Part shown: one piece after another, positions 51,971-61,927 of the stretch
How positions within the stretch are numbered: position 1 is the first letter of the stretch
Layout: every line of letters starts with the position of its first letter
Assembly (NCBI GenBank): GCA_963514095.1
Contig: OY741282.1
Span: 20,309,102 to 20,373,101 of the forward strand
Reading direction: 5' to 3'
Source of the DNA: Eutrigla gurnardus
Lineage: Eukaryota > Chordata > Actinopteri > Perciformes > Triglidae
Length of the DNA: 64,000 nt
Notes under the pieces: model-generated
Told to the model about the DNA's origin: nothing
Databases searched by the model: none
What the model saw: only the letters and a program-made list of their open reading frames with translations
Translations under genes and position numbers: made by a program

Positions 51971-52463
51971 AATCCTATTAATGTATTAATACTGTGATTA
52001 TGACATGGCCCTGATGATACCGTTTTGCCATTACTGTGAAGAAGAAAAAAAAAGCACCAACATTCCAAGTAAGGAACATTAAAACACTCATTACAACACA
52101 GAACTCTGAACCCTTCCCGCCCCCTGTGATCTCGTACACAGAAACCCTCCCCACTTGAAGCGACCCGGCTAAGCTCACTGATCCTTCAAAAGGAGCAAGA
52201 GAGAAAAAATACAAAATAAAAAAAATAAAACAACACAAAGCGTACTACCTAAACTGTATAGGTCAAGCGCTCCGATCCCAGTGAACAATAATCATGTTTT
52301 CCATCACCCTCATGATAAATGCACAAGTGTAAGCAACCATACATAATCACCTGTAACGTTATACAGGATATACAACACTTAAACACTGTGGCAATGTTCC
52401 TCACTGTCCCTCATAAGACGTAATGTGTTTAATATTCTGTTTCGTCATAATGTTGACAGTTAT

Positions 52464-53327
52464 TTACCCCTCTTGTTGCTGACGGATCCGTTGTATGAAT
52501 GCTTCAACTTCTTCAGGTGTGTTGAACTGGTGTCGGCTGCCTTTATGAAAGATCTTCATCTTTGCGGGAAATAAGAGCCCGAAGTCCAGGTGCAGCTCCC
52601 GGAGTTTCAGCTTGACATCGTTGTATTGACGGCGTTGTTTCTGTACCTCCACAGACAAGTCTGGAAAGAACATGATCTGGTGCTCCCGATACATAACTTT
52701 TCCTTTTTTACGAGCTGCTCTCATTACCCGGACTTTGTCTTGATAGTTAAGGAACTTCATGATGAGAGTGCGCGGGGGTCCACTCGGGTCATGTCGGCCG
52801 GGCAGCCGGTGGGCACGTTCAATAACAACTGGTCTCGGAAACGTGTCAGGTTCGAGGACTTCAGGGAGCCAGGTTTGAAGGAATGCGACCGCGTCTCCTC
52901 CTTCAGTTTTCTCGGGCAAGCCGATCAGCCGTAGGTTGGATCTTCGGTGTCTGTTTTCGAGGTCGTCTAGTTTTAATGTAAGCTCTTGAACTTTCTTTTG
53001 AAGGGACTTTTCCTTGCCAGTTAGCCCAGAGATGTCGTCTTCAGCTTTGCTAATGCGGGACTCTGCCGTGGTTAGCCTCTCAGAAAAAGCACCAATTGCT
53101 TCTTTTATCTCTTGGTTAGACGAGACGACTTCACGCAGTTGAGTAGAAAAGTCAGCTCTCATTAAACGAATGGCAGCTAAAATGTTAGCGCCGTGGTCTA
53201 GGTGAGCCGCATTAGCATCTTCCAAATCCACCTCGTCGTCCACCGAGGCGCGGTCCATGCTAGCGTCGTCGTCTTCGTCGCCATCCATTGCCGTTTTAGT
53301 CTGGTTAAGTTGTTTCTTTCTTGGCAT
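52464..53327 (-). CDS. LINE ORF1 (L1-type RNA-binding protein)
   Basis: 287 residues from ATG at 53327. An acidic N terminus (DGDEDDDASMDRASVDDEVD) is followed by a coiled coil (about residues 75-130, KEKSLQKKVQELTLKLDDLE), an RRM-like part (RRSNLRLIGLPE) and a C-terminal domain (ERAHRLPG, KVRVMRAARKKGKVMYREHQ, FFPDLSVEVQKQRR). This is the trimeric nucleic acid chaperone of L1 LINEs. It ends about 490 bp before the first codons of ORF2. Confidence 0.92.
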   Translation of the reverse strand: MPRKKQLNQTKTAMDGDEDDDASMDRASVDDEVDLEDANAAHLDHGANILAAIRLMRADFSTQLREVVSSNQEIKEAIGAFSERLTTAESRISKAEDDISGLTGKEKSLQKKVQELTLKLDDLENRHRRSNLRLIGLPEKTEGGDAVAFLQTWLPEVLEPDTFPRPVVIERAHRLPGRHDPSGPPRTLIMKFLNYQDKVRVMRAARKKGKVMYREHQIMFFPDLSVEVQKQRRQYNDVKLKLRELHLDFGLLFPAKMKIFHKGSRHQFNTPEEVEAFIQRIRQQQEG

Positions 53328-53490
53328 TTTTGTTTAGAATATTAACACGAAGCTTTTGTAGAACTGACTGGGTTAGTTGAGGGTCGATTCGGCAAAATGG
53401 AAGTGCAAAAAGAGCACACGGGACCGGAGCTCAGAAACCCACTGCTGCTCAGGTAGACGCCATAACCGGAAGTCCCTTATTGCCCTTCTT

Positions 53491-56400
53491 ACTGCGAGGG
53501 AATGGCCCCATAAGGTCCATACCAAGCTTCTCCCATGGACCTTCGACTGTGGTGGGCTGCATGAATCCGGCTGGCTTTTGGTTGTCAGCCTTGTATAGCT
53601 GGCAGGTCTGGCAGTTCCTGACATGATCCCAGACATCTTTCCGAACCGTCGACCACCAAGCTACGTCAAGGACCCTAATCAGGGTCTTGAGTCTGCCCAG
53701 ATGGCCGCTTAAGGGATGGCCATGAAAGTACTCCAGGAAACTGGGTACGAGGGCTTTTGGTACCACTAGTTGGAATTTCTCACCTCCATCTTTTACAGGC
53801 GACTTCCGGTACAGCAGGCCCTGTACCAATGTAAACTCCACCCTTCCGGGTCTACTCGTGGTGGACGTGACCTGCTTTACCCTCTCCAAGGTCTCAGGAT
53901 CCTTTTCCTGAGTTTCTCTTATCTCCGCCAGTGAAGTTGGGAGATCGGAGGGAGAAAGGGAAGTATTTAATGCCACCCAGGCTGCAGGGGCATTTGGCTC
54001 TGATACCGCTCTCGACAGGGCGTCTGGGACAATATTTTGTAACCCTTTTCGATACTGGACCCTAAATTGAAACTGCTGGAGCCTCAGGGTCCACCGTGTC
54101 AGCCTGGAGGATGTTTTAGGGCAGTTGAAAGCCCAGGTCAGAGCCGCATGATCTGTATAAACAGAGAACTCCTTTCCCTCCAAATAATGTCGCCATTTCT
54201 CAAACGCCCAGACAACGGCCAGGCACTCCTTCTCGGAGGTAGAATAGTTGCATTCCGCGCCTCGCAACCCCCTGGATGCGTAAGCAACCACCTTCTCCCC
54301 CTCCTCAGCGACTTGCACCAACACCGCCCCCAGCCCAACCTCACTGGCATCGGTGTGCACCTCAAACGGAAGTCCGTGGTCAGGCTGAGTAAGGATAGGA
54401 GCACTCACCAAGGCCTGCTTCAGCTGTTCAAAGCTCTGCTGGCATTCTTCCGTCCAGGCCCACTCCACCTCCTTCCTCGTCAGACGATGCAGGGGAGCGG
54501 CAAGGTTTGCAAAATGGGATATAAATTTGTGATACCACCCGACGAGTCCCAGGAAGCGTTGCAGGGCCTTGATGTTGGTAGGCGTCGGATAGGCGGTCAC
54601 TGCCAACGTCTTTTCGGGATCCACCCGTACGCCTTTCTCCGAGACAACATGGCCGAGAAACTTAAGTTCACTACAGAGGAAATTGCACTTTTTGAGATTC
54701 AGGGTCAGATTGGCCTCACTTAGCCTCTCCATGACATCATTGAGATCCTTCAGGTGCTGTTCTGTTGTGGGAGAAAAAACGTTGACATCGTCAATGTACA
54801 CAAAACATATTCTTCCTCTGAGGGCCCCCAGCACCTTCTCCATAAGGCGCTGGAATGTAGCCCCGGCATTTTTCAACCCAAACGGCATGCACTTAAACTG
54901 GTAGAGGCCAATGGGGGTAATGACAGCCGTCTTGGCTTTGCTCTCTTCCGCCATCGCCACCTGCCAGTATCCTGACTTTAAATCCAGGGTGCTGAAAACA
55001 GCAGCCCCGTGCATTGACTCCAACAAATCATGGATGATGGGCATGGGGTAGGCGTCCTGGTGCGTCTTGGCGTTCAGAGGCCGAAAATCCACACAGAACC
55101 TCATGGACTTGTCAGGCTTTGGAACCAGGACCACAGGTGAGGCCCAAGCGGACTGGGAGGGTTCTATGATGCCATCTTTGAGCATCTGCTCCACATGGTC
55201 AATAATAATTTGGCGTTTGTAGGGAGACACTCTATACGCTCTACAGCGTACTGGCACGTTATCAGTAACAAAGATCTGATGCTCTTCCACAGTGGTTGCC
55301 CCTAACTTTCCTGAACACACCTTTGGCCAGGCCTCGAAAAGCTCTCGGATTTCCAGGGGGTAACTGGAAAAATCCAGAACAGGGTCGATCTGGCTGCTAC
55401 TCACCCCTGGGAGAGGGAGTGCCATGATGAGACTCACACTGACCTGTGGGCTCGGTTTTCCAGGGTTCTGAGAGAGGAAAGAATAGAACGTGTACCCTCT
55501 CGGCCCCTTCACTCCATACGTTAGATCACCCAGATTTATAATGGTGGATGTCTTGGTGAGAAAATCTAAACCTAGGATGATAGGGAACGCCAAGTTGTCA
55601 TCCGCTATTATGTATGTCTCTATCGACCACATCATGTCATGCCAGTTGTACAGCAACTGAATTTTGCCAAGGGCTCCATGGCAGGTCTTTCCATCAGCCA
55701 GGGCAAAGCTTTGGTTCTCACTTGGCCTCAGTTGTTCCCCCTCTTGCGCCACCTGTACCCACTGGCTATGCCTCATAAGAGAGTAAGTACAGGCGGTATC
55801 AAAAACGGCCTGACACTGTCTTCCTCTCACCTCTATCGGCACATGCAGAAGAGATGAGGTTTTCTCTTTTCCACGCCGCACCACAGTCACCACATCCGCA
55901 GGCTTCTTTGACATCCACTTCTCCGGTGGCTTTTTTGCCATCCTCCCCTTTGCTTTCTGTTGGTCCACCTTCCCCCAATACTCCTTAGCAGCCGTACAGT
56001 CCTTCTCCACCAACGTGCCCACGGAAACCAGCTGCTCCACAGTAGTGACGGTGCCCCGGAGGCACCCAGCAATTATGGGGTTGCAGTTATTGAGGATCTT
56101 CCTCACTAACTCAGTTTCAGAGATTTCAGGCTTCCACCGTAAACAGAGTGCACGATAGTCATAGGCAAAATCTCTCACACACTGTTCAGGCAGCTGCACC
56201 ATATCCCTGAGCTTCTCTTCGACCTCTGCGAGGTAATCAGGAGGAAGGAAGGCGGCCTGAAACGCCTCCTTGAACTCCACCCAACTATGGACCTTACTTT
56301 TGGCTACACTCCACCAAATATTGGCCGGCCCTTTAAGCACACTGGATAAGGCACCAACTAGCTCTGCATCACTCAACGGCCGTACCGCAAGAAAGGTCTC

Positions 56401-57411
56401 ACATTGATCAACGAAGTTTAGAGCATCGGCTACCTCCCGAGACCCGCAGAATGAGGGAAAGTCTATGTGAACAGCAGGTTTCGAATACACCACTGCCGCT
56501 CCAGTGACCTTGCTGGGAGACGCACTGCAAGGAGCAGTGATATCCATCCCCTCCAAGCCTGACTGAAACATGGCCGGTGGCGTTAGACCAGAGGTTGGGG
56601 CCTGAGACTGTGTCTCTGTCACATTCGAGCTCCTAAGGGGCTCTAGTGGCTCACTGAGGGAGGCAGCACCGAAGGCTGGAGGAGACATAAGAGGAAGTCC
56701 GCTGTCAAAAGTGACATTAAGGGGTGGAAGCTGACCATGATGGGCCACGTGGCGGGGCTGTTCATGGCTCAGAGAAGCTGCGTCGCTGGTGGTTGGAGCC
56801 CGCGACCCCCCGATGGCGTTGGAGTCTGGAGTGGAGCGTCCCTGGGCTGGTACGGGGCCCCTAGCTCCGAAGAGGGATGCGGGGACCGCTGTGCGACTTA
56901 AGCGCTTCAACCGCTGAATCTCTGCACTCCACTTTTCATCCCTCCTCTGCAAACACTCCACTAGCTGGACCTCGAACCGCTTGAGAGTGCTCATCACCCG
57001 ATGCTCCAAATGTTCAACGTTTGTGTCCACATAGCCCCTAATGCTGTCCTCTCTGTTCAACGTGCTAGTGACTGAGTGGCGAAAATCTCCTTCCAACATG
57101 TGCACCTTATCAATTACTGTCTTTAGCTCCTCCCCAAGGGTAGAGATGGCAGGCAGACCAAGGTAAGAGGTGCTGTCTCCCTCCTCCACACCGTCTTCAG
57201 GGTCCGGCTCAGACAGATACAGTGAGCTAATCAGGGATGTTATCTCCCCCACAGGATTTCGCCTGGTGACCCACTCATCTCCCCCATTCTCATGGTGCTG
57301 ATCCGCGGCTTCATGCACCGATATGGGAGTAGACGCCTGTGTGCCTTCACTGGCAGCCTGACTGCCGGCATCAATTTCACCCAGGGGCAGATTCTCTTCA
57401 GTAGCCATCAA
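53491..57411 (-). CDS. Gypsy gag-pol polyprotein, main part
   Basis: Minus strand, ATG at 57411. One frame covers gag (WWSVAKSKVHSWVEFKEAFQ and neighbours, residues ~350-470; no CCHC knuckle seen), a protease with FDTACTYS in place of the usual DTGA, reverse transcriptase (MRFCVDFRPLNAKT, LKSGYWQV, FVYIDDVNVF), RNase H (HTDASEVGLGAVL, YTDHAALTW) and the first half of integrase (HHCC: HPLSGHLG, CQTCQLYK; MDLMGPFP with the first Asp). Open throughout, no stops. It is cut at 53490 by the L1 insertion; open-frame sequence below 53477 comes from the LINE. Confidence 0.93.
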
Positions 57412-57612
57412 TAAAATTTATCTTAAAGAACACACTTATTTATAAACAATTTCATGTCCACAGTATGTCACTAATTAACCAGCATGTACGAATATTTCAC
57501 ACACCGTTACTCCCAAACCAAACACAAAAGCTTTGCATACACAGTTTACAATATTACCCCAACGAAAGCGCTCATTAATTTAATTCACTCCAAACACGTT
57601 ATCTATTTCAAT

Positions 57613-57630
57613 TCCCCGTACGGGCCACCA
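57613..57630 (-). promoter_or_regulatory. Gypsy primer-binding site
   Basis: On the minus strand TGGTGGCCCGTACGGGGA starts two bases after the LTR end. The TGG start fits the CCA end of a tRNA. I could not assign the tRNA. Confidence 0.6.
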
Positions 57631-57632
57631 TC

Positions 57633-58476
57633 TGTAACGCGCAGCCTTGTTCTGGGCTGAACATTAACTCTCCAAGGGGTTCATGGAAATTAAACAAACG
57701 AAACGCCACCGTGGTGCAATTTAACGTAAAGATCCACGTCACTTTTAATTTAGACGGGCTTTCCCAGCTCGGCCGCTCTGAGCGCAAAATGATCACCAAA
57801 ATAAATTAATTACATACAAGGCACGCAAAAAACCCCGGTCTTTCCACTTTGTAAATTAAGTAAATAACCCCCCCCAAACGAAATATCACTTATTGAACCG
57901 AATGGTTCACGATAAATATGTCCACAAGTCGCAAACTTTCCGATACTCAGGAACAATACAACGCCGAGCGGCTCGGGCGCCGGAGGAAAAACAAACAAAC
58001 AAAAGGAGTCAGTCTCACCCCGTTTACCCGCGGTCCTTTGTGTCAGTCCACCGGGAACAGAGTCAACCAGGAGGGAAACTCAACTGGCCTCCGCCTGACC
58101 AGGAGGGAAACTCGACTGGACTCCGCCGGACCAGGAGGGAAACTCTACTGGCGGCTCCGTTCGCTTAGTCCGTGCCTCGGCTCCGTCCGATACAACGCAG
58201 TCTAAGTTACGCCGCTCTCCCCCCTCTACCGCCAGCCGTCCACCATCTCCTCCGACCATCACCAGGTGTCCTCCTCCACCTGGTCCACGTCACATCCTCC
58301 CTTTATCCCCTCGGCCCACAAATTTTGCTATTCCTATTTATAATAATTTCAAGGCACCCACACTACCCATTTAGTTTACAGACTACATCTCACATCAGGC
58401 AACCAAGTGCACTTTTCTTTTAAACCTTTGTTTGCACACTGTACATTTTATTTCATGTCAAGGTGACGCTGTCACA
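57633..58476 (-). repeat. Gypsy LTR (5' LTR in element orientation)
   Basis: 844 bp, partner of 46219-47081. In element orientation it precedes the primer site and the gag-pol frame. The following CAGG at 58477 is the target duplication in the retroviral pol. Confidence 0.95.
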
Positions 58477-61400
58477 CAGGGTACTTCTGGATTCGTGGTT
58501 ACTGCCTTGGTACCGCCTGAGCCCCTCAGCTGCTCCACATGTAACCCTGGCCGTAGGATTCGGGCAGGAAGCGCGGAGTCTGGGACCCATGGTCAGAAGA
58601 GCAACCACCCTCACATGGGAACAAACAGCACAACCTGATCTGCTAAAGGCCAAAGAAGAAGATATGTGGTGCTTCACGGGCCCCCATACTACGGATGTCT
58701 CCCTCCCAGAACACCTGCCACTGCCAAGACAACATGGACTCCCATGTACGGACCACCCAGGAGCCGCAGCGGTTTTGAATACGGTAGACTCACGATTTTG
58801 GACTTCAACTCCCCATGACGTAGGAGCCCTGGAAACACCACCAGTGATTGTCACCCTAAAAGACCCAGATGCCCCTCCTATTTATCGACGACAGTATCCT
58901 CTAACCCAAGATCAAATGACAGGCATCGCCCCTACTATTCAGGGTCTCCTTGACGCTGGGGTCATATACGAGTGTCGCTCCCCATGGAACACTCCCATAT
59001 TGCCAGTACAGAAAGCTGGGGGAAAGGGCTGGAGAATGGTGCAAGACTTCCGCCCCATAAATGATGCAACAACTCAAGATGTTCACCCAGTACCGGACCC
59101 GCACGTAGCACTCACAGGTCTCAGCCCAGCGTTTCGATACTTCACTGTCATAGATTTGGCGAACGCCTTCTTTAGCGTTCCACTGGCACAGACGTCGCAA
59201 GCTATGTTTGCTTTCACATTTGGTGGCAAACAGTACACCTACAACCGCCTGCCTCAAGGGTTCAGAGACTCGCCCGGTCTCTTCAATCAGGTGCTGAAAG
59301 CACACCTACTGGAGCTGAAATGGCCAGCCGGAGTGGTGCTCATCCAATATGTAGACGATCTGCTATTGGCGGCAGAAACTTCTATCCTTTGCCTAGAAGC
59401 CACCGCCCTACTGTTCTCAGTCCTGTATAAAAAGGGCTACAAAATCAAGAAGGAGAAAGTGCAACTATGCAGAGAAGAAGTCCTGTTTCTGGGCCGACAA
59501 ATCTCAGCGTCCGGACTAGGAGTATCCACGGCTCACAGGGAATCGATTTTACATTACCCAAAGCCCACCACGGTGGCTGACATGCTGACCTTCCTAGGAC
59601 TAACAGGGTACAGTCGATCGCACATACCCGACTACTCCAATCGCACACAGCCATTGCGGACAATGATCAATGAGGTCGGGGCTCGAAACCTCACAGAACG
59701 ACTACCCTGGACTACTGAAGCCGAACAAGCATTCACTGACATGAAACAAGTTCTCTCCCAAGCTGCTGCGCTCACCTCACCGGTCTACACACAAGTGTTC
59801 CATTTGGATGTTTCTGAACAAAATGCATTTTTAAATGCTGTTTTGTATCAGAAAAAAGGGGGAGAGAGGAATGTGTTGATATACCACTCTTCAAAACTCG
59901 ACGCAGTGGAAACCGGACAGTCAACGTGCGCCAGATATGTTGCAGCGGTAGCAAAAGCTCTCCAAAAAACAGCACATGTAGTGATGTGTCACCCATTACA
60001 GGTCCACACTGAACATGGAGTTGCAGTGTTCTTGGCAAGCAAGGAGTTTACTTTCAGCATGGCCAGAAAAACCAAGATTCAAAGAGAATGCACCAAGCCG
60101 CATATAACTTTTGTGGCAGCCGAAAGGAACATGGCTGGAAACTTTGGGAAAGGAACCCCACATTCATGTGAAGAACTTGCAGTCAAGGAAAGCAAGCTCA
60201 GACAAGACCTGAAAAATGACATAGATCCCAGAGCAGAACTCTGGCTCTACACGGACGGATGCTGTTATCGAGGAGAAAACGGACTGAACCGGGCATCATA
60301 TGCAGTGGTTCAGCAACACCCCGATGGAAGACATGAGACGCTCAAAGCAGAAGTAATACCACAACCCGCTTCAGCGCAAATGGCAGAAGTCAAGGCGCTC
60401 ACCGAAGCCCTGAAACTGGCCAAAGGAAAGACGGTGAACATCTTTACAGATTCTGCTTACGCACATGGAGCGGCACAAGTAGATGCGCCCATGTGGCAGC
60501 GAAGAGGATTCGTAACATCCAGCAACGCCCCAATCAAACATCAAAAAGAAATACAAGAGCTGGTGGAAGCAATCACCCTACCAAGAGGAGTATCCATAAT
60601 GAAGTGCAAAGGACATGAGAAAGCAGGCACCAGGATCAGTCAAGGAAACGAAGCTGCAGATCAGGCGGCCAAAAAGGCAGGAGGATATCAGCCAAAGCAA
60701 ATGATACTTAGGTTGACGCCCCCCCAACCTAAGCTCACCGAAGAAGACCTAAAGAAGATACAAGAACAAGCAGGCCCATACGAATGGTCGACATGGACAC
60801 AAAAGGGGGCCACAAAGAAAGAAGGTCTCTGGAGATCACATGATGGAAGGATCGTGGCACCAGCAAAACTAGTAGCGACCCTACTAAAAGAAGCCCATGG
60901 ACCAACCCATGAAGGACAAAGACAGACACTGTTGAACATTTCAGCACTCTGGTGGCACCCACACCTAGACAGCATGGTAAAACTATACTGCGAAGAATGC
61001 GACGTCTGTGGAAACCACAATCCGAGAAAACCATTCAAGACGCCCATGGGATCCTACCCCGTACCTCTTGCACCTTTTCAGGACATTAGCATAGACTATA
61101 CAGATATGGGGCAGGAGAATATAGTACAGGGAAAGAGATACATGTTGGTAATGGTAGACAGATTTTCAAGATGGGTAGAAGCAATACCCACAAAGAGAGA
61201 AGATGGAAAGACAGTGATAAAGTGGTTACAGACAGAGCTAATACCTAGATACGGGGTACCGAAACGTATCAGATCAGACAACGGGACACACTTCAATAAT
61301 CAGATGTTGAGTGAGGTGGAGGCATTCCTGGGGATTGCACACAGTTTTGGTTCGGTCTACCATCCACAGTCCCAGGGACTGGTGGAACGCGCAAATCAAA

Positions 61401-61927
61401 CGTTGAAGGCTAAGATAGCCAAGGTATGTGCGGGCAGTAAGATGACATGGTTGGAGGCCCTCCCCTTGGCACTTATGGCCATGAGAGCTTCACGGGGGAG
61501 TGGCACACACCTGTCGCCGCACGAGTTGTTGACGGGGAGGCCAATGCCTGGCCCGCCACGTGATGGAGGACATATACCTCCTTTAGATGTGTGTCAGATA
61601 GAGAAATCCGACTACATGAGAGAACTAATATCTCTTGTTTCAGCCCTCTCGACACAGGTGCAGAAGGCACAGGAGAAGGATCCCGAAGAGCAGGGGACGA
61701 TAGTCAAAGTAGGAGACTGGGTCAGGGTCAAGGTTCACAAAAGAAAGTGGACAGAGCCCAGGTGGACTGGTCCGTACGAAGTGAAGGAGGTTACTTCACA
61801 CTCGGTCCAGGTCAGAGGAAAAGCAGGAGTGCCCTGGCACCACCTGACACATTGTGCCCCAGCATCACCACCTACTCGCTCACTCCAGGAAGTGAGAACA
61901 GATTTGGCCCAAAATGACGCCTCCTAA
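58477..61927 (+). CDS. pol: Endogenous retrovirus pol, main part (RT, RNase H, integrase)
   Basis: Continues pro-pol after the gypsy insertion in the same reading; the ATG at 58463 lies in LTR sequence and is not the start. Reverse transcriptase: WRMVQDFRPIND, VIDLANAFFSVPL, LPQGFRDSPGLFNQ and YVDD at 59348-59359. RNase H: LWLYTDGCCYRG and FTDSAYAHGA. Integrase: HHCC part (HGPTHEGQ, CEECDVCG), IDYTDMG, RSDNGTHF and YHPQSQGLVERAN (DDE), then a GPY/F module (WTGPYEVKEV). YVDD with GPY/F fits gamma- or epsilon-like retroviruses. No stops or shifts. The last 14 bases overlap env in another frame. It is disabled in this copy only by the insertion. Confidence 0.92.

Larger units (their letters stand above)
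47913..53476 (-). mobile_element. Full-length L1/Tx1-type LINE inside the gypsy integrase
   Basis: Flanked by the 14-bp target duplication TTATTGCCCTTCTT (47899-47912 and 53477-53490). On the minus strand it starts GGGACTTCCGGTTATGGCGT, holds ORF1 and ORF2 and ends in a short A run (about seven). 5,564 bp with both frames open points to a recent, full-length insertion. Confidence 0.93.
46219..58476 (-). mobile_element. Ty3/gypsy LTR retrotransposon inserted in retroviral pol
   Basis: Two long terminal repeats, 46219-47081 (863 bp) and 57633-58476 (844 bp), start TGTAACGCGC and end GCTGTCACA on the plus strand. I saw two substitutions and one 19-bp indel between them, so the insertion is young. 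Flanking duplication: CAGG. The element is transcribed from the minus strand: primer site next to 57632, gag-pol 53449-57411, integrase end 47091-47891, polypurine tract at 47085-47099. It is itself split by an L1-type LINE at 47913-53476. Confidence 0.95.
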